From the NCBI GenBank assembly GCA_963722715.1, contig CAVROA010000008.1, positions 186,001 to 250,000 of the forward strand: DNA of 64,000 bases. Direction: 5' to 3'. This document shows positions 48,342 to 57,615 of this stretch, piece after piece. Numbering within the stretch: position 1 is the first letter of the stretch; every line of letters starts with the position of its first letter. The stretch is from DASQGA01 sp963722715 (GTDB lineage Bacteria; Actinomycetota; Thermoleophilia; Gaiellales; Gaiellaceae). The translations under genes were made by a program, and so were the position numbers. The notes beneath the pieces are model-generated. The model was given only the letters and a program-made list of their open reading frames with translations, was not told the origin of the DNA and ran no database searches.

Positions 48342-50065
48342 TGGCCAAGATGCTCGGCTCCGACGCCATCCTCCGCTCGCTCGAAGCGGAAGGCGTGGAC
48401 GTGATGTTCGGGATCCCCGGCGGGGCGATCCTGCCCACGTACGACTCGATCGCCCGCGGGACGAGCGTGCGGCACGTCCTGGCCCGCCACGAGCAGGGCG
48501 CGGGCCACATGGCCGAGGGATACGCGCGGGCTTCGGGCCGCGTCGGGGTCGCCATGGCCACCTCCGGACCGGGGGCCACGAACCTCGTGACCCCGATCGC
48601 GGATGCCTGGATGGATTCGACGCCCCTCGTCTGCATCACCGGCCAGGTTCGGACAAATTTGATCGGGACCGACGCCTTCCAGGAGGTCGACGCCACCGGG
48701 ATCACGCTCCCGATCGTCAAGCACTCGTGGCTCGTCCAGGACGTCGAGGAGCTCCCGCACATCATGAAGGCGGCCTTCCATGTCGCTCGCACGGGCCGCT
48801 GCGGACCGGTGCTCGTGGACGTGGCCAAGGACGTCCAGGAGGCGGCCATTGACTTCAGGTATCCGGACGAGGTCGACCTGCCCGGCTGGAAGCCGCCGCA
48901 CAAGGTGAACGCGCGCCAGCTCGGAGAGGCGGCCCGGGCGATCGCCGCGGCGGAGAAGCCCGTCCTCTACGTCGGCGGCGGCGTCGTGAACGCCGAGGCC
49001 TTCGAGGAGCTCCGGGAGCTCGCCGAGGTGGGCGGGCTACCGGTCGTGACGACACTCATGGCGAAGGGCGCGTTCCCCGAGTCGCACCCGCTCCATGCTG
49101 GGCTTCCAGGGATGCACGGCTCCAAGTGGGCGAACTGGGCCATGAACAAGTGCGACCTCCTGATTGCAGTCGGCTCCCGCTTCGACGACCGCGTGACCGG
49201 CAAGCTGACGGCGTTCGCGCCGGGCGCGCAAGTCATCCACCTCGACGTCGACGCCGCCGAGATTGGAAAGCTCCGGCACGCCGACATCCCGGTGGTCGGC
49301 CCGCTCAAGCTCGCGCTCGCGGGACTCGCCCGGGAGGTGGGTCGCCTGCGCGAGGAGGGGGCGGAAAGCCCGACCGCGTGGCGGACGCAGATCGACGATT
49401 GGCGGGAGGCATTTCCCTACCGGTACGACCGGGACGGGGACACCCTGAAGCCGCAAACCGTGCTCGAGACGCTCCGCGACCTGACCGCGGGGCGCGACGA
49501 TGTCGTCTGGACGACCGGCGTCGGGCAGCACCAGATGTGGGCGATGCAGTACATCGTCTGCGATCGGCCCCGTAGCTTCATCACCTCGGGCGGTCTCGGC
49601 ACGATGGGGTACGGCGTCCCGGCTGCGGTCGGCGCCAAGGCCGCCCGCCCCGACGCCACGGTCATCTGCGTCGACGGCGACGGCTGCTTCCAGATGACGT
49701 GCCAGGAGCTCGCGACGGCGGCGCTCGAAGGGCTCCCGATCGTGACCGTGGTCGTGAACAACGGCTGGCTCGGGATGGTGCGCCAGTGGCAGGAGATGTT
49801 CTACGCCGAGCGCTTCGCACAGACCCATCTGACCCACCAGGTCCCCGACTACGCGATGCTCGCGGAGGCCTACGGGTGTGCCGGTTTCACCGTCGATTCG
49901 GAGGACCGGCTCGAGGAGACCCTGGACGAGGCCCTTACCTGCGGGCGGGCAGCCGTCGTCGACGCTCGGTGCGATCCGGAGGAGAAGTGCTTCCCGATGA
50001 TTCCCGCCGGCGCCGCTGCGATCGACATCCTCGAGTACCCCGAGGGTGAAACGGTCGAAGCGTGA
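48341..50065 (+). CDS. ilvB: Acetolactate synthase large subunit
   Basis: A 574-residue ThDP- and FAD-dependent enzyme for the first common step to Val, Leu and Ile. The ThDP-activating Glu is in LARHEQGAGHMAEGYARASG, followed by MATSGPGATNLVTPIADAWM, a central FAD domain, and the ThDP motif ICVDGDGCFQMTCQELATAA ending near VVVNNGWLGMVRQWQEMFY. The ATG shares a base with the previous stop (TGATG). It is followed by ilvN with GTGA overlap. Confidence 0.95.
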   Translation: MAKMLGSDAILRSLEAEGVDVMFGIPGGAILPTYDSIARGTSVRHVLARHEQGAGHMAEGYARASGRVGVAMATSGPGATNLVTPIADAWMDSTPLVCITGQVRTNLIGTDAFQEVDATGITLPIVKHSWLVQDVEELPHIMKAAFHVARTGRCGPVLVDVAKDVQEAAIDFRYPDEVDLPGWKPPHKVNARQLGEAARAIAAAEKPVLYVGGGVVNAEAFEELRELAEVGGLPVVTTLMAKGAFPESHPLHAGLPGMHGSKWANWAMNKCDLLIAVGSRFDDRVTGKLTAFAPGAQVIHLDVDAAEIGKLRHADIPVVGPLKLALAGLAREVGRLREEGAESPTAWRTQIDDWREAFPYRYDRDGDTLKPQTVLETLRDLTAGRDDVVWTTGVGQHQMWAMQYIVCDRPRSFITSGGLGTMGYGVPAAVGAKAARPDATVICVDGDGCFQMTCQELATAALEGLPIVTVVVNNGWLGMVRQWQEMFYAERFAQTHLTHQVPDYAMLAEAYGCAGFTVDSEDRLEETLDEALTCGRAAVVDARCDPEEKCFPMIPAGAAAIDILEYPEGETVEA

Positions 50066-50574
50066 CTCATACGCTCTCCGTCCTCCTCGAGAACAAGCCC
50101 GGCGCGCTCGCCCGGGTCTCGAACATGTTCGCTCGCCGCGGGTTCAACATCGAGAGCCTCGCCGTCGGGCCGACCGAGCGGCCGGACGTCTCCCGGATCA
50201 CGCTGCGGGTCGAGTGCGACCAGCATTCGCTCGAGCAGATCGAGAAGCAGATGCACAAGCTCGTCAACGTCCTCCGGGTCTCCGAGCTCGAGCCGGGGGA
50301 GACCGTCGAGCGTGAGCTCGCCCTGATCAAGGTGGCGATCACCCCGGAGCGCCGGCCGGAGTTGCTTGCGGTTGCCGACACGTTCAAGGCGCACGTCGCC
50401 GACCTCGGTCCCGAGGCGATGATCTTCGAGCTGGTCGGCCCGCCCGACGTCCTCGACTCCTTCGAGGAGCTCGTCCGTCCCTACGGCGTCAAGGAGCTCG
50501 TCCGTACGGGCCGAATTGCACTGCCGCGTGCAGCCGGCCGCCGCGCCTCCCGTCCTCAGCACGTTCTCCGCTAG
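50062..50574 (+). CDS. ilvN: Acetolactate synthase small regulatory subunit
   Basis: A 170-residue regulatory partner giving valine feedback to IlvB. The N-terminal ACT domain (LSVLLENKPGALARVSNMFA, RRGFNIESLAVGPTERPDVS, RITLRV) is followed by a second ACT-like C-domain (ALIKVAITPERRPELLAVAD, FELVGPPDVLDSFEELVRPY). The start overlaps the ilvB stop by four bases. Confidence 0.95.
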   Translation: MTHTLSVLLENKPGALARVSNMFARRGFNIESLAVGPTERPDVSRITLRVECDQHSLEQIEKQMHKLVNVLRVSELEPGETVERELALIKVAITPERRPELLAVADTFKAHVADLGPEAMIFELVGPPDVLDSFEELVRPYGVKELVRTGRIALPRAAGRRASRPQHVLR

Positions 50575-50594
50575 GAACCAGGAAAGGAACTCTC

Positions 50595-51596
50595 ATGGCA
50601 CAGGTCTACCGCGAAGGCAATCTCGACCTGCTGGACGGAAAGGTGGCCGTCGTCGGCTACGGAAGCCAGGGGCACGCGCACGCTCTGAACCTGCGCGACG
50701 CCGGCGTGGAGGTCGAGGTAGGTCTGCGCGCCGGAAGCGAGTCGTGGGAGAAAGCTGAGGCCGCCGGGCTGACGGTTCGCGAGATCGCCGATGCCGTGCG
50801 TGGCGCACACCTCGTCGCCGTCCTGCTGCCCGACCACGTGCAGAAAGGCGTCTTCGAGGCTGAGGTCGAGCCCAACCTGGAGCCGGGTGCCGCGATCCTC
50901 TTCGCGCACGGGTTCACCATCCACTTCGGCCAGATCGTGCCCGCGGAGGGCCACGACGTGATCATGGTCGCGCCGAAGGGGCCCGGTCACCGTGTCCGGG
51001 AAGTGTTCGAGGCCGGCGGGGGCACGCCCGGGCTCGTCGCTGTCGCGCAGGATGCGAGCGGCAACGCTCGCGACCTGGCGCTCGCCTACGGCGCCGCGAT
51101 CGGCTGCGGGCGCGCAGGCATGCTCGAGACGACGTTCGCGGAGGAGACCGAAAGCGACCTCTTCGGCGAGCAGGCGGTCCTTTGCGGGGGCGTCACCGCC
51201 CTCATGCAGGCCGGGTTCGAGACGCTCGTGGAGGCCGGCTACCAGCCGGAGATCGCCTACTACGAGTGCATCAACGAGATGAAGCTGATTGTCGACCTGA
51301 TCTACGAGGGCGGCTTCAGCTACATGCGCTACTCGATCTCCGACGTGGCCGAGTACGGCGACCTCACCCGGGGGCCCGTAATGGTCGACGACCACGTGCG
51401 CGCCACGATGCGAAAGCTCCTCGAGGACATACGCTCGGGTTCCTTCGCCCGCGAGCTGATTGCGGAGGAGGAAGCCGGACGCCCGCGCTTCCAGGAGCTC
51501 CGCAAACAGGCAGCGGCGCACCAGGTCGAAGAGGTCGGGCGCGAGCTCCGGAGCCTCATGCAGCGGGAAGGAACCCCGGCGCGTGAGCTCGGTTGA
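50595..51596 (+). CDS. ilvC: Ketol-acid reductoisomerase, class I
   Basis: A 333-residue NADP(H)- and Mg-dependent enzyme of Val/Ile/Leu synthesis. The Rossmann motif VAVVGYGSQGHAHALNLRDA is followed by VEVGLRAGSESW, whose serines are typical of NADPH use. The metal/substrate domain has FGEQAVLCGGVTALMQAGFE, YYECINEMKLIVDLIYEGGF and SDVAEYGDLTRGP. AAAGGA precedes the ATG. Its end overlaps hom by 14 nt. Confidence 0.95.
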   Translation: MAQVYREGNLDLLDGKVAVVGYGSQGHAHALNLRDAGVEVEVGLRAGSESWEKAEAAGLTVREIADAVRGAHLVAVLLPDHVQKGVFEAEVEPNLEPGAAILFAHGFTIHFGQIVPAEGHDVIMVAPKGPGHRVREVFEAGGGTPGLVAVAQDASGNARDLALAYGAAIGCGRAGMLETTFAEETESDLFGEQAVLCGGVTALMQAGFETLVEAGYQPEIAYYECINEMKLIVDLIYEGGFSYMRYSISDVAEYGDLTRGPVMVDDHVRATMRKLLEDIRSGSFARELIAEEEAGRPRFQELRKQAAAHQVEEVGRELRSLMQREGTPARELG

Positions 51597-52872
51597 CGTC
51601 CCGGTAGCGCTTCTCGGCTACGGCACGGTCGGCGCCGCCGTCAGCCGCCTTCTCGAGGACAACGCCGACGACATCGAGCGTGCCACGGGGCATCGGCTTC
51701 GAGTCGTGCGCGCGCTCGTGCGGGATCTCGAGAAGGAGCGAGACTTCGCCGCCGCGCCCGGCGTCCTGACGACGCGGTTCGAAGACGTCCTCGAGGACGA
51801 CTCGATCGCCGTCGTCGCCGAGGTGATGGGCGGCCTCGAGCCGACCGGGGAGTACGTCCTGTCGTTGCTTCGCTCCGGGAAGCCGGTCGTCTCGGCCAAC
51901 AAACAGTTGATTGCCCGGCGCGGTGCGGAGCTCTTCCACACGGCGTCCGAGGCCGGGGTCCAGCTTCGCTTCGAGGCGTCAGTCTGTGCTGCGATCCCGG
52001 TGATCAAGGTGCTCCGGGAGTCCCTCGTCGTCTCGAACGTCCACCGTGTCCTCGGAATCGTGAACGGGACGACGAACTTCATCCTCACCGAGATGGAGTC
52101 CGGCGCCCCCTATGACGAGGCGCTTGCCGAGGCCCAGCGGCTCGGGTACGCGGAGGCCGATCCGACCGAGGATGTCTCCGGGGCGGACGCCGCGGCGAAG
52201 ATGGCGATTCTGGCCACGGTCGCCTTCGGCACCCGGGTCGAGCTCGCCGACGTCGACTACGAGGGCATCGAGGGGATCAGGCCGGAGCACGTGACGGCCG
52301 CGCGCGACCTCGACACGGTCGTCCGTCTCATCGGCGCCGCCACCCTCGTCGGCGATACCGTCGACGTGCGCGTCCACCCGGCGCTGATCGACCGCCATCA
52401 TCCGCTGGCCGCGGTCGAGGGAGCGTTCAACGCGGTCATGCTCCAGGGCGACGCCATCCGCGAGATCACGCTCGAGGGCCCAGGGGCGGGTGGCATCGAG
52501 ACGGCGTCCGCTGTTGTCGCGGACATGGTCAGCGTCATCGGCACGACCGGCACAGGCTTCCTTCAGAACGACGCCTGCTGGCGCCAGCTGGAGCTGCTGC
52601 CGCCTGGAGAGCTCAGCTCTGCGTTCTACGTCCGGGTGGAGGTCGCGGACCGGCCCGGCGTGCTGGCACACGTCGCCGAGCGCCTCGCGGCCCACGAGGT
52701 ATCGATCGCCCGGCTCACGCAGCACCTCCTGGACGACGGCGCCGTGCTCGACATCGTCACGCACGAGGCCCCCGGCGGCAGCGTGGCGGCCGCGCTGGCC
52801 GATGTCGCGACGCTCGACGAGGTGCGCGGCCGGCCCGAGGCGATGCGCGTCATCTCCGACCGGGGCGTCTAG
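51583..52872 (+). CDS. hom: Homoserine dehydrogenase with ACT domain
   Basis: A 429-residue NAD(P)-dependent enzyme reducing aspartate semialdehyde to homoserine. It has the Rossmann start VALLGYGTVGAAVSRLLEDN, VVSANKQLIA, NGTTNFILTEM and the catalytic core EADPTEDVSGADAAAKMAIL. A C-terminal ACT domain (YVRVEVADRPGVLAHVAERL) should give threonine feedback. GTG at 51583 overlaps ilvC and has AAGGA upstream. Confidence 0.93.
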   Translation: MSSVDVPVALLGYGTVGAAVSRLLEDNADDIERATGHRLRVVRALVRDLEKERDFAAAPGVLTTRFEDVLEDDSIAVVAEVMGGLEPTGEYVLSLLRSGKPVVSANKQLIARRGAELFHTASEAGVQLRFEASVCAAIPVIKVLRESLVVSNVHRVLGIVNGTTNFILTEMESGAPYDEALAEAQRLGYAEADPTEDVSGADAAAKMAILATVAFGTRVELADVDYEGIEGIRPEHVTAARDLDTVVRLIGAATLVGDTVDVRVHPALIDRHHPLAAVEGAFNAVMLQGDAIREITLEGPGAGGIETASAVVADMVSVIGTTGTGFLQNDACWRQLELLPPGELSSAFYVRVEVADRPGVLAHVAERLAAHEVSIARLTQHLLDDGAVLDIVTHEAPGGSVAAALADVATLDEVRGRPEAMRVISDRGV

Positions 52873-52884
52873 TCTGCAAGCTCG

Positions 52885-53868
52885 TTGACGGTTCCTCTCT
52901 CCGACCGATATCACGACCGCCTGCCGCTCTCCGATTCGACTCCGCTCGTGTCGCTCGGGGAGGGCTCGACTCCGCTCCTAGCGGCGCCGCGGCTCTCAAA
53001 GCGGCTAGGGCTCGACATCCATCTCAAGTGGGAAGGTGCGAACCCGACCGGGTCCTTCAAGGATCGCGGCATGACAATCGCGATCGCGAAGGCCCTCGAG
53101 GACGGCGCGGACTCGGTCGTCTGCGCCTCGACCGGGAACACGGCCGCCTCCGCCGCCGCCTACGCGGCGCGGGCGGGCCTGTCAGCGGTCGTCCTCCAGC
53201 CCGCCGGGGCCGTCGCATCGGGAAAGCTGGCGCAAGCGCGGGCGCTTGGTGCAAGGCTGCTCGAGGTGAGGGGCTCCTTCGACGACGCCCTCGACTCGGC
53301 CCGTGAGCTCGCCGGGCAGGGCACGCACGTGCTCGTGAACTCGCTGAATCCACACCGTCTCGAGGGCCAGAAAACCGCGGCCTTCGAGATCGCGGAGGAG
53401 CTCGGCGGGCCGCCCGACGTGCTTGCGCTCCCCTACGGCGGCGGCGGCAACGCGTGCGCCTACGCCAAGGGCTTCGCCGAATGGGGAGCGGGCGAGCCGA
53501 GGCTTTTCGCCGTCCAGTCGGGCAACCGGGCACAGACCGTCGCCTCCGCGATTCGCATCAGGGAGCCGGTTCACGCCGCCGGCGTGGCCGAGGCGATCGA
53601 GCGCTCAAAAGGAAGTGTGGTCACTGTCTCCGACGACGACATCCTGATCGCCTGGCGCTCGCTCGCGCGCGAGGAAGGTGTCTTTTGCGAGCCGGCGTCG
53701 GCGGCCGCTCTCGCCGGCGTCGAGGCCTCCGGGCTCGCGGCGGGAACGCGAGTCGTGTGTGTGATCACGGGCCACGGCCTGAAGGATCCGGAGACCGCCG
53801 CTCGGGAGTCTCCAGCCGCTACGGCGGTGTTTGCCGACCTCACCTCGATCGCCGAGGCTGCTGCATGA
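52885..53868 (+). CDS. thrC: Threonine synthase, short form
   Basis: A 327-residue PLP enzyme converting O-phosphohomoserine to threonine. The PLP lysine is in EGANPTGSFKDRGMTIAIAK, then VCASTGNTAASAAAYAARAG and ALPYGGGGNACAYAKGFAEW, with GVFCEPASAAALAGV near the end. It starts at TTG 52885, 12 nt after hom, with no strong ribosome-binding site, so the exact start is uncertain. A second, zinc-ribbon-type paralogue lies at 57616. Position between hom and thrB supports the threonine assignment for this copy. Confidence 0.9.
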   Translation: MTVPLSDRYHDRLPLSDSTPLVSLGEGSTPLLAAPRLSKRLGLDIHLKWEGANPTGSFKDRGMTIAIAKALEDGADSVVCASTGNTAASAAAYAARAGLSAVVLQPAGAVASGKLAQARALGARLLEVRGSFDDALDSARELAGQGTHVLVNSLNPHRLEGQKTAAFEIAEELGGPPDVLALPYGGGGNACAYAKGFAEWGAGEPRLFAVQSGNRAQTVASAIRIREPVHAAGVAEAIERSKGSVVTVSDDDILIAWRSLAREEGVFCEPASAAALAGVEASGLAAGTRVVCVITGHGLKDPETAARESPAATAVFADLTSIAEAAA

Positions 53869-53878
53869 AGGTTGGCCC

Positions 53879-54697
53879 ATGAGCATCCACGTACGCGCCC
53901 CCGCGTCGACTGCGAACGTGGGCCCCGGATTCGACGCGGCCGCGGTCGCCTTCGACCTCTGGAACGAGCTCGAGATCTCTGAGGCCAACGGCACCGCGCC
54001 CGATTTCGGCCATTTGGGAGTTCGCGCCTTCGCGCGCGTGACTCCGCCGGAGGACTGGTCCTTTGACTTCACCACGCGGATTCCGCGTGAGCGCGGGCTC
54101 GGCTCGAGCGCCTCCGTGATCGCACTCGGTCTCGTCGCGGCAACGCTGGCGGCGGGACGCGAGCCCGACCCCGAGGAGCTGCTCGCGGTCGGGATGAAGC
54201 TCGAAGGCCACCCGGACAATCTCGCGGCGGCGCTGGCAGGCGGCGTGTGCCTGACCTGGGCAGGGCGTATAGCTCGAATTGCCGACGACGTCCCGGCGGC
54301 TCCGATCGCGCTCGTCCCCGAGCAGACGCTTGCGACCTCTGCGGCTCGAACGAGTCTTCCGAGCACTGTTCCGCATCGCGACGCCGCCTTCACCGCCGGC
54401 CGCGCCGCCCTGCTCGGGGCTGCGCTTGCGTCCGGTTCGGCCGACTTGCTCGCGGCCTCGCTCGCCGACCGGATCCACGAGCCCTACAGGGTCGCCCGAG
54501 CTCCCCTCCTGACCGCAGTTCGCGAACGGCTCCCGAGCGGGGCGCTCGGCGTCTCCCTTTCCGGCTCCGGCCCTTCCGTGGTCGTCTGGGCGCGCCGCGA
54601 AGACGCGAAGGCGTGCGAGGCAGAGCTTCGCGAGCGCTTCCCGGAGACCGATGTGATGCCGCTCGGAGTGGCTGCCGAGGGGGCAGGGCAGGTATGA
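53879..54697 (+). CDS. thrB: Homoserine kinase
   Basis: A 272-residue GHMP-family kinase making O-phosphohomoserine. The substrate-binding start VRAPASTANVGPGFDAAAVA and the phosphate loop PRERGLGSSASVIALGLVAA are typical, with the C-terminal GVSLSGSGPSVVVWA. ATG at 53879 is chosen because the family begins there. It overlaps ilvD by four bases. The order hom-thrC-thrB is usual in actinobacteria. Confidence 0.93.
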   Translation: MSIHVRAPASTANVGPGFDAAAVAFDLWNELEISEANGTAPDFGHLGVRAFARVTPPEDWSFDFTTRIPRERGLGSSASVIALGLVAATLAAGREPDPEELLAVGMKLEGHPDNLAAALAGGVCLTWAGRIARIADDVPAAPIALVPEQTLATSAARTSLPSTVPHRDAAFTAGRAALLGAALASGSADLLAASLADRIHEPYRVARAPLLTAVRERLPSGALGVSLSGSGPSVVVWARREDAKACEAELRERFPETDVMPLGVAAEGAGQV

Positions 54698-56403
54698 GCG
54701 AGAATCCGTACGACCGTCCTTCTGATCCCGCCAAGCGCCATAGCGCCGCGCTCACGGACGGACCCGACCGCTCGCCCGCCCGGGCGATGCTCAAGGGGAT
54801 CGGCTTCACGGACGACGACCTCGCCCGTCCGCTCGTCGGCGTCGCGACGACCTGGATCGAGACGATGCCCTGTAACTGGAACCAGCGGGAGCTCGCCCAG
54901 GACGTGAAGCGCGGGATCCGCGAGGCGGGTGGGATGCCCGTCGAGTTCAACACGATCTCGGTCTCGGACGGCGTCTCGATGGGGACCGAGGGAATGCGCG
55001 CCTCCCTCGTCTCGCGCGAGGTGATCGCTGACTCGATCGAGCTCGTGGCGCGCGGGCACCTTTTCGACGGGCTCGTCTGCCTGGTCGGCTGCGACAAGAC
55101 GATCCCCGCCGCAGTGATGGCGCTCGCACGGCTCGACCTCCCTGGGCTCGTCCTCTACAACGGCTCGATCGCGCCGGGCCGCTTTCGCGGGCGGGACGTG
55201 ACTATCCAGGACGTCTTCGAGGCGGTCGGAGCCCATGCGGTCGGGAAGATGAGCGGCGCGGACGTCCACGAGCTCGAGGGCGCTGCCTGCCCAGGGGCGG
55301 GGGCCTGCGGGGGCCAGTTCACGGCGAACACAATGTCGACGGCGCTCGACTTCCTCGGGATCAGCCCCGCGGGCCTGAACGGCATTCCGGCGCTCGACCC
55401 CGCCAAGCACGAGGCCGCAGCCGAGGCGGGCCGGCTTGCGATGCGCCTCGTCCGAGACGATGTCCGGCCCTCGTCCATCGTTACGCGCGAGGCGCTCGAG
55501 AACGCCGCAGCATCGATCGTCGCGACCGGCGGCTCCACGAACGGCGTCCTCCACCTGCTCGCCATTGCCCGCGAGCTGGACATCCCCTTCGAGCTGGAGG
55601 ACTTCGACCGGATCGCGGCCCGGACTCCGATCGTGGCGAGCCTCAAACCCGGGGGCAGATTCGTGGCCACCGACATGCACGCGGCCGGCGGCGTCGCTCT
55701 CGTCGCGCGCGAGCTCCTGAAGCGCGATCTCCTCCACGCGAGCGCTCCGAACGTCGACGGACGCTCGCTCGGCGAGGTTGCGACGGCCGTCGTCGAGCAT
55801 CCCGGGCAGGAGGTCGTCGTCGGGATCGAGGAGCCGATCAAGGCCACAGGCGGCCTTGCCATTCTGCGCGGGAACCTCGCACCCGAGGGGTCGGTGGTGA
55901 AGCTCGCCGGCCACGAGCGGCTGCTCCATCGCGGGCCGGCGCGTGTCTTCGACTCCGAGGAGGACTGCTTCGCCGCCGTCAAGGCGAGGAGCATTGAGGC
56001 GGGCGACGTCGTCGTGATCCGCTATGAGGGCCCCGCGGGAGGCCCCGGCATGCGGGAGATGCTCCACGTCACGGCGGCGCTGGTCGGCGAGGGTCTCGGC
56101 GATTCGGTCGCCCTGGTCACCGACGGGCGGTTCTCGGGCGCGACGCACGGGCTCATGGTCGGCCACGTGGCCCCGGAAGCCGTTCGCGGCGGTCCGCTGG
56201 CTGCGCTTCGGGACGGCGACACCGTCGTCGTGGACGTCGAGGGCCGCGAGCTGCGGGCCGAGCTCTCCGGGGACGAGCTCCAAGCACGTCTCGCCGCCTG
56301 GGAGCCGCCGCCGGCGCGCTACACGCGCGGCGTGTTCGCCAAGTACGCGGCGGAGGTCTCGTCGGCGAGCGAGGGCGCAATCACGCGCCCGCCGGGCTCG
56401 TGA
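54694..56403 (+). CDS. ilvD: Dihydroxy-acid dehydratase
   Basis: A 569-residue Fe-S dehydratase for Val and Ile/Leu synthesis. Cluster ligands are in TMPCNWNQREL, CLVGCDKTIPAAVMAL and ACPGAGACGGQFTANTMS. DGRFSGATHGLMVGHVAPEA near the C-terminus includes the active-site Ser. It closes the leuA-ilvBNC-hom-thrCB operon through an ATGA overlap with thrB. The 180 bp after it, before the convergent mscS, hold no gene or clear terminator. Confidence 0.95.
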   Translation: MSENPYDRPSDPAKRHSAALTDGPDRSPARAMLKGIGFTDDDLARPLVGVATTWIETMPCNWNQRELAQDVKRGIREAGGMPVEFNTISVSDGVSMGTEGMRASLVSREVIADSIELVARGHLFDGLVCLVGCDKTIPAAVMALARLDLPGLVLYNGSIAPGRFRGRDVTIQDVFEAVGAHAVGKMSGADVHELEGAACPGAGACGGQFTANTMSTALDFLGISPAGLNGIPALDPAKHEAAAEAGRLAMRLVRDDVRPSSIVTREALENAAASIVATGGSTNGVLHLLAIARELDIPFELEDFDRIAARTPIVASLKPGGRFVATDMHAAGGVALVARELLKRDLLHASAPNVDGRSLGEVATAVVEHPGQEVVVGIEEPIKATGGLAILRGNLAPEGSVVKLAGHERLLHRGPARVFDSEEDCFAAVKARSIEAGDVVVIRYEGPAGGPGMREMLHVTAALVGEGLGDSVALVTDGRFSGATHGLMVGHVAPEAVRGGPLAALRDGDTVVVDVEGRELRAELSGDELQARLAAWEPPPARYTRGVFAKYAAEVSSASEGAITRPPGS

Positions 56404-56583
56404 GGGTCCTCAGCCCTTGTGCTACGCGGGCCAAACGCGGCTCACTTCTGGCTCCTTGACGGGACAAATTGCGCAACACCTGCGCGGCGTCAAGAAGTAG
56501 CATCTGAAGAGGGAGGAGGCCGGGTCCACCTGTGAGGCGTCGGCTGCCGTGCGGCGTCCGCGGCTCCTTGTCCTGCTCGGCGC

Positions 56584-57426
56584 CTACCGAATCAACACGG
56601 TGCGTCGGTAGCGCTGCACTGCGGATTCGTCGAGCGCCATCGCGGTCGGCTCGGTGACGAGGTCGCCGTCGAGGCGCTTCTTCAGGGAATCGACCAGGTA
56701 GCGCTCCGCGAGCCATTCCATGCTCGGGGGGACGTCTGCCTGCACGCTGACCCGCCAGAGCCCCTCGTCGAGCTCCTGCTCGTCCGCCACCTCGGGCGGG
56801 CGCAGGAAGCGCGCGCCGCCGATCGGCGCCAGCCCTGAGATCTGTCGCACCACGTCCCGGGCGTGATCTCGGTCTCGCGTGAGGAGCTCGACGATGAAGG
56901 TGCGATACCGCCGCCTGCTTCGCTTGACGGCGATGATCTGGCCGTTCGGGATGAAGTAGGTGTCGCCGTTCAGGTCGCGCATGACCGTCGTCCGGAGCCC
57001 CACAGCCTCGACGACGCCAGAATACTTCGAGGGCTCGACCTCGATGAAGTCACCGACGCCGTACTGGTTCTCGAAGAGGATGAAGAAACCCGCGATGATG
57101 TCGGTCAAGAGCCGCTGGGCGGAGAAGGCGATGATCAGGATGATCAGCGTCGCGCCGGCCGCAGCCGAGACCCGGTCGCGGACGAGGATGGTCACGAGGA
57201 TGCCCGCGGCGGCGACGAAGAAGACGTAGCGAATAACCGTCGCGAGCAGGGCAAACGCGGTCTCGCGGCGCCGTAGGCGCACGAGGTCGGCCGTGTCGCT
57301 CGGGCTGCCGGAGGCCCAGCGGTGCGCGAGCAGGTTCAGTAGGCGCGCCAGCGCGAAGCCCACGGCGGCCACCACCGCGGCCCAGAAAATCCGGTCGAAC
57401 CAGTCGGGCAGCGGCCCAAAATCCAT
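56584..57426 (-). CDS. MscS-family mechanosensitive ion channel
   Basis: A 280-residue small-conductance-type channel. There are three hydrophobic helices (IFWAAVVAAVGFALARLLNL, ALLATVIRYVFFVAAAGILV, TLIILIIAFSAQRLLTDII as pore-lining TM3), then the beta domain GFFILFENQYGVGDFIEVEP and RTTVMRDLNGDTYFIPNGQI. The C-terminus is typical of YggB-type channels. ATG at 57426 is likely; GTG at 57435 is possible. It is convergent with ilvD and divergent from the SAM-riboswitch gene. Confidence 0.85.
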   Translation of the reverse strand: MDFGPLPDWFDRIFWAAVVAAVGFALARLLNLLAHRWASGSPSDTADLVRLRRRETAFALLATVIRYVFFVAAAGILVTILVRDRVSAAAGATLIILIIAFSAQRLLTDIIAGFFILFENQYGVGDFIEVEPSKYSGVVEAVGLRTTVMRDLNGDTYFIPNGQIIAVKRSRRRYRTFIVELLTRDRDHARDVVRQISGLAPIGGARFLRPPEVADEQELDEGLWRVSVQADVPPSMEWLAERYLVDSLKKRLDGDLVTEPTAMALDESAVQRYRRTVLIR

Positions 57427-57459
57427 CCCAGGCACGCTACCCGAACCGCAGGCGGGCTC

Positions 57460-57465
57460 TATACT
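57460..57465 (+). promoter_or_regulatory. -10 element of the SAM-riboswitch transcript
   Basis: TATACT lies 24 nt before the riboswitch P1 stem and puts the transcript start near 57472. No clear -35 is seen 17-18 nt upstream. Confidence 0.45.
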
Positions 57466-57488
57466 TGCGGCGTGAGCGGGTCCGTCCT

Positions 57489-57596
57489 GCTCCACATCGA
57501 GAGAGGCTGAGGGAACCGGCCCTGTGAAGCCTCGGCAACCTGCTCCTCGGAGCAAGGTGCCAAGCCCGGCCGGGCGTCGCCCGGGGGATGTCGAGC
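57489..57596 (+). ncRNA. SAM (S-box) riboswitch
   Basis: A conserved S-box core is visible: AUCGAGAGAGGCUGAGGGA, CCCUGUGAAGCCUCGGCAACC in two pieces, and AAGGUGCCAAG. The P1 helix is formed by GCTCCACATC (57489-57498) and GATGTCGAGC (57587-57596) with a single C-C mismatch. The AAGGAGG ribosome-binding site of the next gene starts 8 nt after P1, so control is probably translational: SAM binding would favour a form in which the site is blocked. Confidence 0.85.
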
Positions 57597-57615
57597 CAAA
57601 CCGAAGGAGGATCCG